From the NCBI GenBank assembly GCA_964008075.1, contig CAXGAP010000010.1, positions 1-37,343 on the forward strand: DNA of 37,343 nucleotides, given 5' to 3'. The stretch's first letter is position 1. The number at the start of each line of letters is the position of its first letter. Positions 14,787 to 23,030 of the stretch are shown one piece after another. The notes under the pieces were generated by a model that worked only from the letters and a program-made list of their open reading frames with translations, was not told the DNA's origin and did no database searches. The translations under genes and the position numbers were made by a program. Origin of the DNA: UBA724 sp964008075 (GTDB lineage Bacteria > Bacteroidota > Bacteroidia > Flavobacteriales > Flavobacteriaceae).

Positions 14787-15533
14787 ATGAAAATCTTAGT
14801 ATGTATAAGTTGTGTGCCAGACACAACTTCAAAAATAAATTTTAAGGAAAATGACACTGTCTTTGATGACCAAGGTGTTCAATTTGTCATCAACCCCAAT
14901 GATGAGTTTGGATTGACAAGAGCCATCTGGTTTAAAGAAAAAGTAGGCGCTTCTGTAGATGTGCTACACGTTGGGCAAGCAAGTGCAGACCCAACCCTAA
15001 AAAAAGCACTTGCCATTGGTGCCGATAAAGCAATTCGAATTGATACTCCTGCATTGGATGCTTTTGTTGTGGCAGACCAAATTTCAAACTATCTGCAAGA
15101 TAATCCATACGATTTGATTATCACTGGTCGTGAGTCAATTGATTACAATGGTTCTATGGTTCCTGGTTTGGTAGCTGCTAAAAGTGATATCGCTTTTGTC
15201 AACACTTGTGTTCAGCTAGAAATCGATGGTTCTACCGCTACCGCAACAAGAGAGATGGACGGTGGTATGGAAGTACTAAACGTCGATCTACCCCTAATTA
15301 TAGGCAGTCAAAAAGGGCTTGTGGAAGAAACCGATCTTCGCATACCAAACATGAGAGGAATTATGCAAGCAAGGCAAAAGCCACTTGAAGTTGTTCCAGC
15401 TGTAGAATCGCAAGCCAAATCAGCGATTAACAATTTTGAAAAGCCTGCACCCAAGGCTGCTGTCAAACTCATTCCTGCCGAAGACATTGACCAACTTATT
15501 GATCTATTACAAAACGAAGCTAAAGTCTTATAA
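14787..15533 (+). CDS. etfB: Electron transfer flavoprotein, beta subunit
   Basis: A 248-aa EtfB that binds AMP and pairs with EtfA to carry electrons from acyl-CoA dehydrogenases to the quinone pool. Start at ATG 14787 gives MKILVCISCVPDTTSKINF; the longer frame from 14718 runs across the promoter and palindrome and is rejected. Seen are FVINPNDEFGLTRAIWFKEK, LAIGADKAIRID and ITGRESIDYNGSMVPGLVA (AMP-binding), and TATREMDGGMEVL followed by LPLIIGSQKGL, the usual EtfB recognition-loop area. etfA starts 3 bases after its stop. Confidence 0.94.
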   Translation: MKILVCISCVPDTTSKINFKENDTVFDDQGVQFVINPNDEFGLTRAIWFKEKVGASVDVLHVGQASADPTLKKALAIGADKAIRIDTPALDAFVVADQISNYLQDNPYDLIITGRESIDYNGSMVPGLVAAKSDIAFVNTCVQLEIDGSTATATREMDGGMEVLNVDLPLIIGSQKGLVEETDLRIPNMRGIMQARQKPLEVVPAVESQAKSAINNFEKPAPKAAVKLIPAEDIDQLIDLLQNEAKVL

Positions 15534-15536
15534 TCT

Positions 15537-16481
15537 ATGTCAATTCTACTAATAGCCGAATCACAACAAGGGAAACTCAAAAAAGGGTCTACTGAACTTT
15601 CGTCCTATGGCTTTGCCCTTGCCAAACAACAAAATACCACATTCACAATTGTTACTGTTAACTGCGAAGATGCAAATCAACTTACCAATTATGGTGCGTC
15701 AAAACTTATCAATCTGAAGCTGTCAACCAAGCATTTTGAGGCGCATGCTTATGCAACTGCCTTGGCTGATATTGCTACAAAAGAAAATGCTAAAATCATA
15801 TTGATTAGCAGTAGTGCTGATGCCAAATACATGGGTGGTATCCTCGCAGGTAAGCTGCAAGCAGGCTATGTAACCAACGTCGTAGGACTTCCTGTTTCCA
15901 ACGATCCCCTCACAGTAAAGCGTTCGGTTTTTAGCAATAAGGCATTTGCCAACACAACACTTCCTAGCGCGATCAATATCATCGGTTTGTCAAACAATGT
16001 GCATGAGGAGATATCGCAAGACTCGTCAACGACAGTTGAACAGCAAGATGTACAAACAACAGCAAAATGTACCCAGGCCAGTCTAGAACAAAGCGAAGGA
16101 AAAGCAACCATTGCTGATGCTGATGTTGTTGTCTCTGGGGGGCGAGGGCTGAAAGGCCCTGAAAACTGGGGACTTATTGAGGACCTTGCCGATGTATTGG
16201 GAGCTGCGACGGCTTGCTCAAAACCTGTTTCAGATATGGGTTGGCGACCCCATAGCGAACACGTTGGGCAAACGGGAAAACCTGTCGCAACAAACCTCTA
16301 CATTGCTGTGGGTATCTCTGGTGCAATTCAACATTTAGCTGGCGTTAACGCATCAAAAATAAAAGTCGTTATCAACACAGACCCAGAGGCTCCATTCTTT
16401 AAGGCAGCAGACTATGGAATTATTGGCGATGCTTTTGAAGTCTTGCCAAAATTGATTGAAAAATTAAAAGCACGAGCATGA
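15537..16481 (+). CDS. etfA: Electron transfer flavoprotein, alpha subunit
   Basis: A 314-aa EtfA holding the FAD that shuttles electrons. The N-terminal domain is variable; the C-terminal FAD domain is well conserved: VVSGGRGLKGPENWG, CSKPVSDMGWRPHSEHVGQTG, AVGISGAIQHLAG and VINTDPEAPFFKAADYGI, covering the flavin and ADP contacts. Length is normal. It pairs with etfB, 3 bases upstream. A gap of 49 bases to the nuclease gene holds a short GC-rich inverted repeat and a T-run that might weakly terminate (see rejected items). Confidence 0.95.
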   Translation: MSILLIAESQQGKLKKGSTELSSYGFALAKQQNTTFTIVTVNCEDANQLTNYGASKLINLKLSTKHFEAHAYATALADIATKENAKIILISSSADAKYMGGILAGKLQAGYVTNVVGLPVSNDPLTVKRSVFSNKAFANTTLPSAINIIGLSNNVHEEISQDSSTTVEQQDVQTTAKCTQASLEQSEGKATIADADVVVSGGRGLKGPENWGLIEDLADVLGAATACSKPVSDMGWRPHSEHVGQTGKPVATNLYIAVGISGAIQHLAGVNASKIKVVINTDPEAPFFKAADYGIIGDAFEVLPKLIEKLKARA

Positions 16482-16530
16482 GCGAGGTTTAATCGCCTTT
16501 TTTACATAAATTCGTTGTAATTGAATACAA

Positions 16531-17112
16531 ATGAGTTTAGTCAAACTTCTGGTCAATCGAATTTCATATAGTCAAAATCAAAGTGGTGCTTACGCACTCA
16601 TTCTTGATGAAGTAGAAGGTCCTCGTAAACTTCCTGTCATTATTGGTGAGTTTGAGGCTCAATCTATTGCTGTGGCACTAGACGATGATATCCAACTCCA
16701 GCGACCCTTTACGCATGACTTGTTTCGCAATTTTTCCGAACGATTTGAAATTCATGTCAAAAGGGTGATTATACAAAAACTAGTCGATGGTGTTTTTTAT
16801 TCAAGCTTAATTTGTGAACGCGATCAAATTGAAGAAATTATAGACTCTCGAACATCTGATGCGATCTCTTTAGCCTTGCGCTTCAATGCGCCTATTTTTG
16901 CACACGAAAGTGTTCTTGAAAAAGCAGCTGTCATGATCGATGACAAGGATTTGGATAAAGACTCAGAAAACAACTCCAAAAACATAGATGATCTTCAACA
17001 ACTCAGTATAGATGAGTTGGAAAAACTCATCCAAAAAGCACTAAAAAAGGAAGAATATGAGCTCGCTGTCAAAATACGTGATGAGATTGCAAAACGAGGG
17101 TCCAAACACTAA
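16531..17112 (+). CDS. Bifunctional nuclease family protein (DUF151) with UVR motif
   Basis: A 193-aa protein. Residues 1 to about 135 form the BFN/DUF151 domain (LPVIIGEFEAQSIAVALDD, RPFTHDLF, RTSDAISLALRFNAPIF); a plant member showed DNase and RNase activity. After an acidic linker, residues about 155-190 carry a UvrB/UvrC-type UVR helix hairpin (IDELEKLIQKALKKEEYELA then VKIRDEIAKR), a protein-interaction motif. This two-part layout is common in Bacteroidota. It is followed 9 bases later by the nucleoside transporter. Its cellular role is not established. Confidence 0.87.
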   Translation: MSLVKLLVNRISYSQNQSGAYALILDEVEGPRKLPVIIGEFEAQSIAVALDDDIQLQRPFTHDLFRNFSERFEIHVKRVIIQKLVDGVFYSSLICERDQIEEIIDSRTSDAISLALRFNAPIFAHESVLEKAAVMIDDKDLDKDSENNSKNIDDLQQLSIDELEKLIQKALKKEEYELAVKIRDEIAKRGSKH

Positions 17113-17121
17113 TACAAACAC

Positions 17122-18462
17122 TTGATAGATACAATAACTCAAACAGAAGTCATTCCCAGTGCTGGGTTGGAAATACAAGGCATCACGCGTGGACTTCTAG
17201 GTATGGTTGTGCTTTTGGCAATTGCTGTTGCCTGTAGTTCGAACCGAAAAAAAATTCCCTGGAAAACAGTCGGCATCGGACTGTTGATTCAATTGACCCT
17301 AGCAATAGGGATTTTGCGTGTTAGATGGGTACAACAAATTTTTGAAGGCATAGGAAAACTATTTGTCAGTATCCTAGACTTTACCAATGCAGGTAGTATT
17401 TTTCTTTTTGGCGATCTGATGAATGCCGATTCTTATGGGTTTATTTTTGTTTTTCAAATTCTACCAACCATTGTCTTTTTTGCTTCACTCACATCACTTC
17501 TCTTTTATTTGGGTGTAATACAAGTTGTTGTAAAGTTCCTCGCTTTGGCCTTGACCAAAGTGCTCAAGATCTCTGGGGCTGAAAGTTTGTCTGTTATAGG
17601 TAATATATTCCTAGGTCAAACCGAAGCACCACTCATGATTAAGGCATATTTGGAACGAATGACAAAGTCTGAAATCTTATTGGTCATGATTGGAGGCATG
17701 GCAACTGTAGCAGGTGGCGTACTTGCAGCATACATCGGCTTTTTGGGTGGAGATGATACTGTGATGCGATTGGAATTTGCTAAACACTTATTGGCTGCCT
17801 CTGTCATGGCAGCACCTGGTGCAATTGTGATTGCGAAAATCCTCTATCCACAAACAGAAAAAATCGACAATGAAGTCAGTGTTTCTATACAAAACATCGG
17901 CTCCAACGCTTTGGATGCAATTTCAAATGGAACTGTTGAAGGCATCAAACTTGCCACCACTATTGGTGGTATGTTGCTTGTTTTTGTTGCTTTTATTGCC
18001 ATGTTTAATGGCGTTTTGGGTTGGATTGGTGATTGGACAACACTTAATGATTGGTTTGCAACAAACACAATCTATGACAGTTTTTCTCTAGAATCAATCC
18101 TCGGTATTATTTTCGCCCCACTGATGTGGATCATGGGCGTACCAACACCCGACATTATGCCAATGGGGCAACTGCTTGGTGTGAAACTAGCTGCCAGTGA
18201 ATTTGTTGGTTATATCCAGCTAGCTGAACTCAAAGACCCTATGAATATCGTGCATCTACAATACCAGAAATCGATCATCATGGCAACCTATATGCTATGT
18301 GGATTTGCCAACTTTGCTTCTATCGGAATCCAAATTGGTGGGATTGGATCGCTTGCCCCAGGTCAAAGAAAAGTGCTTTCCCAATTTGGTGTTCGTGCGC
18401 TCACCGGTGGAACATTAGCCTCCCTGATTTCTGCAGTCATTGCAGGAGCAATCATTGGCTAG
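17122..18462 (+). CDS. Concentrative nucleoside transporter (NupC/CNT family)
   Basis: A 446-aa membrane protein of the CNT family, which imports nucleosides with H+ or Na+. The family motifs are visible: the GQTEAPLMIKAYL re-entrant segment near 170, AGGVLAAYIGFLGG, and FANFASIGIQIGGIGSLAPGQR near the C-terminus. The translation starts with a TTG codon at 17122, 10 bases after the nuclease gene stop; the next Met (residue 28) lies within the first membrane helix, so the TTG start is preferred. Neighbouring thyA and DHFR genes suggest supply of pyrimidine nucleosides, an inference from context. Confidence 0.92.
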   Translation: MIDTITQTEVIPSAGLEIQGITRGLLGMVVLLAIAVACSSNRKKIPWKTVGIGLLIQLTLAIGILRVRWVQQIFEGIGKLFVSILDFTNAGSIFLFGDLMNADSYGFIFVFQILPTIVFFASLTSLLFYLGVIQVVVKFLALALTKVLKISGAESLSVIGNIFLGQTEAPLMIKAYLERMTKSEILLVMIGGMATVAGGVLAAYIGFLGGDDTVMRLEFAKHLLAASVMAAPGAIVIAKILYPQTEKIDNEVSVSIQNIGSNALDAISNGTVEGIKLATTIGGMLLVFVAFIAMFNGVLGWIGDWTTLNDWFATNTIYDSFSLESILGIIFAPLMWIMGVPTPDIMPMGQLLGVKLAASEFVGYIQLAELKDPMNIVHLQYQKSIIMATYMLCGFANFASIGIQIGGIGSLAPGQRKVLSQFGVRALTGGTLASLISAVIAGAIIG

Positions 18463-18543
18463 GACGGTGGATAACGATTTGAAAAAAAGTAGATATCAAA
18501 TGAGAATCTATGGTCGAATCACACTATTTTTATCAAAATATTC

Positions 18544-19371
18544 ATGATGAAACAATACCTTGATTTGGTTAGCCATGTCCTTGATCACGGAGTAGAAAAA
18601 TCGGACCGCACTGGCACAGGAACAAAAAGCGTTTTTGGGTATCAAATGCGATTTGACCTCAGCAAAGGTTTTCCTATGGTCACAACAAAAAAACTCCACC
18701 TAAAATCAATCATTTATGAGCTTCTTTGGTTTTTAAAAGGAGATACAAATATTGAGTACCTCAAAAAAAATGGGGTCAGAATCTGGAATGAATGGGCAGA
18801 TGAAAATGGTGATTTAGGTCCTGTATATGGACATCAATGGCGCAACTGGAACAGTGAGAACATTGACCAAATCAAAGAGATTATCCACACACTCAAGCAC
18901 AACCCAGATAGTCGAAGGATGCTTGTGTCTGCATGGAACCCAAGTGTGATGCCTGACACCTCTAATTCTTTTACAAAGAATGTGGCAAATGGAAAAGCTG
19001 CCTTACCCCCATGCCATGCTTTTTTTCAATTTTATGTTGCTGATGGCAAGCTTTCATGTCAGCTTTACCAGCGCAGTGCAGATATCTTTTTAGGGGTTCC
19101 TTTCAACATTGCATCTTATGCCCTTTTTACGCATATGATGGCACAAGCCTGTGGATATAAACCTGGAGATTTTATTCATACTTTTGGCGACGCACATATC
19201 TACTCCAATCATATGGAACAACTCGAATTGCAGCTCAGTCGCAAGCCGAGAACACTCCCAAAACTTAAGATCAACCCTAACAAAACCGATATTTTTGGGT
19301 TTGAATTTTCGGATTTTACTATCGAAAATTATGACCCACACCCGCATATTAAAGGACCTGTAGCTGTTTAA
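18544..19371 (+). CDS. thyA: Thymidylate synthase
   Basis: A 275-aa ThyA that methylates dUMP to dTMP with methylene-tetrahydrofolate, producing dihydrofolate. Seen are EKSDRTGTGTKSVFG (phosphate-binding Arg), the catalytic Cys in ALPPCHAFFQF, QLYQRSADIFLGVPFNIASY, and HTFGDAHIYSNH. Length is near E. coli ThyA with a small insertion (NSFTKNVANGKAA). ATG ATG at 18544/18547; the second gives the family-typical MKQYLDLV. DHFR, which recycles its dihydrofolate product, follows 42 bases later. The 81-base gap upstream is A+T-rich and shows no clear promoter. Confidence 0.97.
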   Translation: MMKQYLDLVSHVLDHGVEKSDRTGTGTKSVFGYQMRFDLSKGFPMVTTKKLHLKSIIYELLWFLKGDTNIEYLKKNGVRIWNEWADENGDLGPVYGHQWRNWNSENIDQIKEIIHTLKHNPDSRRMLVSAWNPSVMPDTSNSFTKNVANGKAALPPCHAFFQFYVADGKLSCQLYQRSADIFLGVPFNIASYALFTHMMAQACGYKPGDFIHTFGDAHIYSNHMEQLELQLSRKPRTLPKLKINPNKTDIFGFEFSDFTIENYDPHPHIKGPVAV

Positions 19372-19389
19372 TATTAGGATCTAAAGCTC

Positions 19390-19397
19390 TATTTTTG
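19390..19397 (+). promoter_or_regulatory. Internal promoter for the DHFR-fabD pair
   Basis: TATTTTTG fits TAnnTTTG, with TTTA 19 bases upstream as a near -33 match. It lies between thyA and the DHFR gene, so DHFR and fabD may be expressed apart from the upstream operon. Confidence 0.5.
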
Positions 19398-19413
19398 CAC
19401 CTAATATAATAAT

Positions 19414-20319
19414 ATGATTTTTCGACGTAAAAACAAGACAACCATAGATGATCGCCAAATTGATTTGGTGGACTATGCTCGTGATCGCATTCGTCAAAAA
19501 AAGCGTTTGTACTTTCACTTTGTCAGCTTTTTGTTTGTGTCACTTTTACTGACAATTCTCAACATAGGTTTGGGTTATGGTATTGACATCAAACCTTTTA
19601 GCCTCCCTTGGGTATTAAGTGCTGCCTTGCTGTGGGTTGTTTTTTTGCTGTTGCATTTTTTTCAAGTTTATGTGACCAAGCGATTTATGAATCCTTCTTG
19701 GGAAAAACAACAAATCAAAAATCTAGTCGGATTGCAAGAAGCACGTATCGAAAAAATAAAACGCAAGCTCGACAAAGAAGCGAGATTGATCGCTGACGCA
19801 GAGTGGCATGAAGAAAAGACCAATCAAAGCAGTCAACGCATTACCATCATTGCAGCAGCATCGACCAATCACGCTCTGGGAAAAGAAAACAAATTGATCT
19901 GGCATCTATCCAAAGACCTGCAACACTTTAAAAAATTGACAAGTGGCCATGCAGTCATTATGGGTAGAAAAACCTTTGAATCAATGCCACGTGCATTACC
20001 CAATCGAACCAATATTGTGATTACAAGACAATCCGACTATAAGGCCGAAAACATCAAAATAGCTTCGTCGATTTCTGATGCGTTGAGTATCGCCAAAGAT
20101 GACCCTCGACCCTTTATTATTGGTGGTGGCGAGATATATAAAGAGTCGATAAAAATTGCTGATGAAATTGAACTTACTCGTGTGCATGCTACGTTTGAAG
20201 CAGATACCTATTTCCCCGAAATCAATCCACATCAATGGGAGGAAGTTTGGCGAGAGGAACACCCAGCTGATGAAACGCACGCACACGCTTTTACCTTTTT
20301 ACGTTATCAAAAAATATAA
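19414..20319 (+). CDS. folA: Dihydrofolate reductase with N-terminal 2TM membrane domain
   Basis: A 301-aa fusion. Residues about 20-105 look like a 2TM domain: basic start, helices at about 33-55 and 63-88, then MNPSWEKQQIKNLV typical of the family's end. A charged, probably coiled linker (about 105-140) follows. Residues about 142-301 are DHFR: ITIIAAASTNHALGKENKLI, WHLSKDLQHFKKLT with the catalytic Asp (the usual Pro before it is Ser), VIMGRKTFESMP, NRTNIVITRQ and PFIIGGGEIY. DHFR reduces dihydrofolate made by ThyA. Free DHFRs have about 160 aa; no stop or frameshift separates the two parts, so the enzyme is predicted to be anchored at the inner membrane facing the cytoplasm. fabD starts one base after its stop. 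Confidence 0.92.
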   Translation: MIFRRKNKTTIDDRQIDLVDYARDRIRQKKRLYFHFVSFLFVSLLLTILNIGLGYGIDIKPFSLPWVLSAALLWVVFLLLHFFQVYVTKRFMNPSWEKQQIKNLVGLQEARIEKIKRKLDKEARLIADAEWHEEKTNQSSQRITIIAAASTNHALGKENKLIWHLSKDLQHFKKLTSGHAVIMGRKTFESMPRALPNRTNIVITRQSDYKAENIKIASSISDALSIAKDDPRPFIIGGGEIYKESIKIADEIELTRVHATFEADTYFPEINPHQWEEVWREEHPADETHAHAFTFLRYQKI

Positions 20320-20320
20320 T

Positions 20321-21202
20321 ATGAATGCATTTGTTTTTCCTGGACAAGGATCTCAATTTCAAGGAATGGGCAAAGCTCTCGCTGAGCAGCACAAAGAAGC
20401 TGCTGCATTGTTTGCCCAAGCCAATGAGATTTTAGGTTTTTCACTTACCGAAATCATGTTTGAAGGTAGCGCTGAAGACTTACGCGAAACACGAGTCACC
20501 CAGCCTGCTATTTTTGTTCACTCCATGGCAGTTCGGATGTCATTAGGCGGTGGGGTTACCCCACAAATGGTTGCTGGGCATTCGTTAGGAGAATTTTCAG
20601 CTCTGACTGCTACTGGCGCTTTATCTTTTGCCGATGGTCTACAACTTGTTGCACAGCGCGCTCAGGCGATGCAAGATGCTTGCAACCAAAGCAAAGGTAC
20701 TATGGCGGCAGTGCTTGCCCTCGGCGATAGTGTTGTCGAAGAGGTCTGTGAAAATACTGAAGGTATCGTTGTAGCGGCCAACTACAATTGCCCTGGGCAA
20801 TTGGTTATTTCCGGTGAATTTGAAGCTGTTGAAGCTGCTTGCGAAACACTCAAAGAAAGAGGGGCAAAACGTGCTTTACTTCTCCCTGTGGGAGGTGCAT
20901 TTCACTCCCCCCTGATGGAACCAGCGCGCGAAACATTGGCAAATGCCATACGCCAAAAAACAATGAACGAACCTAGCTGTCCAATTTATCAAAACGTAAC
21001 TGCACAAGCAACCCAAAATACTGAAGTCATTAAAAACAACCTGATTGCTCAACTGACTGGGCCTGTGAGATGGACCCAAACCATTCAAGCCATGCGTAGC
21101 GATGGAGCAACGCAATTTATCGAATGTGGTCCAGGCAAAGTGTTACAGGGTTTGGTGAAAAAAATTGATCGTGAAGCCAATGTTCAGGCGGCTCTTGACT
21201 GA
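20321..21202 (+). CDS. fabD: Malonyl-CoA:ACP transacylase
   Basis: A 293-aa FabD that loads malonyl groups from CoA onto acyl carrier protein for fatty-acid synthesis. Start at ATG 20321 gives MNAFVFPGQGSQFQGMGKAL, the family opening with the oxyanion-hole Gln; the longer frame from 20156 lies inside the DHFR gene and is rejected. The nucleophile is in VAGHSLGEFSA, the active-site Arg region is AQRAQAMQDAC, and the catalytic His lies in GGAFHSPLMEPA. It is the last gene of the plus-strand run and converges on the nitroreductase gene with a 9-base gap. Confidence 0.96.
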   Translation: MNAFVFPGQGSQFQGMGKALAEQHKEAAALFAQANEILGFSLTEIMFEGSAEDLRETRVTQPAIFVHSMAVRMSLGGGVTPQMVAGHSLGEFSALTATGALSFADGLQLVAQRAQAMQDACNQSKGTMAAVLALGDSVVEEVCENTEGIVVAANYNCPGQLVISGEFEAVEAACETLKERGAKRALLLPVGGAFHSPLMEPARETLANAIRQKTMNEPSCPIYQNVTAQATQNTEVIKNNLIAQLTGPVRWTQTIQAMRSDGATQFIECGPGKVLQGLVKKIDREANVQAALD

Positions 21203-21211
21203 GGAGTTGAC

Positions 21212-21763
21212 TTAGCCAAACCATTGTACTTTTTTACGCCAATCACCAGGTTCTCTAGTGGGCATAAGACCTTCAAATCCACCCAAATAAAATAGCCCTA
21301 AGCATTTTTCATTTTCTTCCAAAGGAATAAATTGATGAATTTGATTGATGTAAGCAGGTGTGCTCCAATATCCTCCCAGTCCCGATTCTGTTGTTTTTAA
21401 CCAAAGGTTTTGTACCGCCATTGCTGTAGCTGCGATTTCTTCCCACTCAGGGACACTCTCTTTTTCATCTCGTTTCATACAGATCAAAACAACTACTGAT
21501 GACAAGTTGATTTTCTCAACAATTGATTTGCTTTTACGTTTGGAAAACTTTAGTGTTGTCTTGGTGTATGCATCAACTAAAAAGTGTGACAGCTCTGTTT
21601 TTTTATCCCCTCGAAATACTTTAAATCGCCAAGGCTCAGTTCGCCGATGAGTGGGCGCCCAATTGGCTGCTTCAAACAGTTCGTTGAGTTGGGTATCAGT
21701 GATCTCTTTATCAGAAAATTGAATCGGAAATATAGAGCGTCTGCTCGAGAAGATTGATTTCAT
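21212..21763 (-). CDS. Nitroreductase family FMN protein
   Basis: A 183-aa nitroreductase-fold flavoprotein. It starts FSSRRSIFPIQFSD with the FMN-phosphate SRRS motif, has AANWAPTHRRTEPWRF typical of the YdjA-like short nitroreductases, VVLICMKRD, and LGGYWSTPAYIN near the FMN-binding Gly loop. The natural substrate is unknown; the family reduces nitro-compounds or quinones with NAD(P)H. It is a single gene, convergent with fabD and separated from the upstream minus-strand aminotransferase by 68 bases. A TACTTTG sequence before the ATG could serve as a -7 box but is one base short of consensus. Confidence 0.9.
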   Translation of the reverse strand: MKSIFSSRRSIFPIQFSDKEITDTQLNELFEAANWAPTHRRTEPWRFKVFRGDKKTELSHFLVDAYTKTTLKFSKRKSKSIVEKINLSSVVVLICMKRDEKESVPEWEEIAATAMAVQNLWLKTTESGLGGYWSTPAYINQIHQFIPLEENEKCLGLFYLGGFEGLMPTREPGDWRKKVQWFG

Positions 21764-21831
21764 ATTGCAAAGTACAAAACCCTAGGCACACTCGAAACTC
21801 GTTTGATAGAAATACTTAATGATGGATGAGA

Positions 21832-22971
21832 TTATTGGTCTAAAAATGCAAGGACTGCTTGTCCAATCGATTGTATTTGTTCATCGTCAAGCTCTGAGTG
21901 CATCGGTAATGAAATCACCTCTTTCACCAATTGATTGGTGACTGTAAAATCATCCTCCTTATATCGATCACTTCGATACGCTTTTTGAGCATGAAGAGGA
22001 ATCGGATAATATACACCACATGGAATACCTTTTTGTTGAAGATGCTTGACGAGTTCATCACGATTTGCATCAATCAAACGTAAGGTATATTGATGAAACA
22101 CATGCGATTGACAATCACGAACAACCTTTGGGGTAATGATGTTGTCATGCCCAGCAAACAATTGTGTGTAGCGAATGGCTGCCCATTTCCTTCTTTCATT
22201 GTAATAATCGAGCAATTTGAGTTTTTCATCCAACACAACAGCTTGTAAGCTGTCCAAACGAGAATTGACACCAACCACATCATGATAATAGCGCTTATAC
22301 ATACCATGATTGACAATGCCTCTGAGGCTGTGTGCAAGCTCATCATCATTGGTAAAAATTGCACCACCATCTCCATAGCAGCCAAGGTTTTTGGAAGGGA
22401 AAAAGGAAGTCGAACCCACATGGCCAATTCCTCCTGTTTTAATTTTATTTCCCTCTGTGTCAGTATGGGTTGCTCCTATGCCTTGCGCATTGTCTTCAAT
22501 TACATAGAGGTTGTGCTTTTTGGCAATTGCCACGATGGCATCCATCTCTGCTACCTGACCAAAAAGATGAACAGGTACAATTGCTTTGGTTTTGGGAGTG
22601 ATTGCTTTTTCTATCGCTTGGGGAGAAATGTTAAAAGAAACTGGATCAACATCAACAAGAACAGGCGTAAGCCCCAACAAGGCAATCACCTCTACTGTCG
22701 CAGCAAAGGTAAAATCTGCTGTAATGACTTCGTCTCCTGTCTGCAACCCAAGACCCATCATTGCCACCTGTAAAGCGTCTGTTCCATTGGCACAAGGAAT
22801 CACATGCTTGACGCCTAGGTATGCCTCCAAATTGGATTGGAATGACTTGACAGCAGGTCCGTTGATAAACTGTGCGTTCGAAATTACTTCTTGCATTCCT
22901 GCTTCTACTTGTTTACGAATAAAAGCATATTGCGATTGCAAGTCAACCATTTGTATTTTACGCATAGCCAT
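21832..22971 (-). CDS. DegT/DnrJ/EryC1/StrS-type sugar aminotransferase
   Basis: A PLP aminotransferase of about 379 aa acting on nucleotide-linked keto-sugars. Seen are NGTDALQVAMMGLGL, PVHLFGQVAEMD, VIEDNAQGIGA, and the PLP lysine in STSFFPSKNLGCYGDGGAIF. The set matches the branch that makes amino-sugars for O-antigen, capsule or glycans. I placed the start at ATG 22971 (MAMRKIQMVDLQSQYA); ATG 22965 is equally plausible, and the frame to 23019 crosses the promoter. It is divergent from waaA, and both point to envelope polysaccharide. Which sugar it serves is unknown. Confidence 0.92.
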   Translation of the reverse strand: MAMRKIQMVDLQSQYAFIRKQVEAGMQEVISNAQFINGPAVKSFQSNLEAYLGVKHVIPCANGTDALQVAMMGLGLQTGDEVITADFTFAATVEVIALLGLTPVLVDVDPVSFNISPQAIEKAITPKTKAIVPVHLFGQVAEMDAIVAIAKKHNLYVIEDNAQGIGATHTDTEGNKIKTGGIGHVGSTSFFPSKNLGCYGDGGAIFTNDDELAHSLRGIVNHGMYKRYYHDVVGVNSRLDSLQAVVLDEKLKLLDYYNERRKWAAIRYTQLFAGHDNIITPKVVRDCQSHVFHQYTLRLIDANRDELVKHLQQKGIPCGVYYPIPLHAQKAYRSDRYKEDDFTVTNQLVKEVISLPMHSELDDEQIQSIGQAVLAFLDQ

Positions 22972-22983
22972 TTTTTGATGATG

Positions 22984-22991
22984 CAAATTTA
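22984..22991 (-). promoter_or_regulatory. Promoter -7 box of the sugar aminotransferase gene
   Basis: Minus-strand TAAATTTG fits TAnnTTTG, 12 bases before ATG 22971. A TTTC element about 20 bases upstream is a near -33 match. Confidence 0.55.
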
Positions 22992-23019
22992 CAAAAACAA
23001 TCGCCTCTTGGGAAAGCAT

Positions 23020-23027
23020 TATCTTTG
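23020..23027 (+). promoter_or_regulatory. Promoter -7 box of waaA
   Basis: TATCTTTG fits TAnnTTTG but ends only 3 bases before the waaA ATG, so the transcript would be leaderless. It overlaps the divergent aminotransferase promoter region. No good -33 element is present. Confidence 0.45.
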
Positions 23028-23030
23028 TGT

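Noticed and set aside
16479..16505. Possible terminator after etfA (GCGA/TCGC then T-run)
   Set aside because: Only a 4-bp stem; too weak to call.
20156..20320. N-terminal extension of FabD
   Set aside because: It overlaps the DHFR coding sequence in another frame; the family start MNAFVFPGQGSQ is at 20321.
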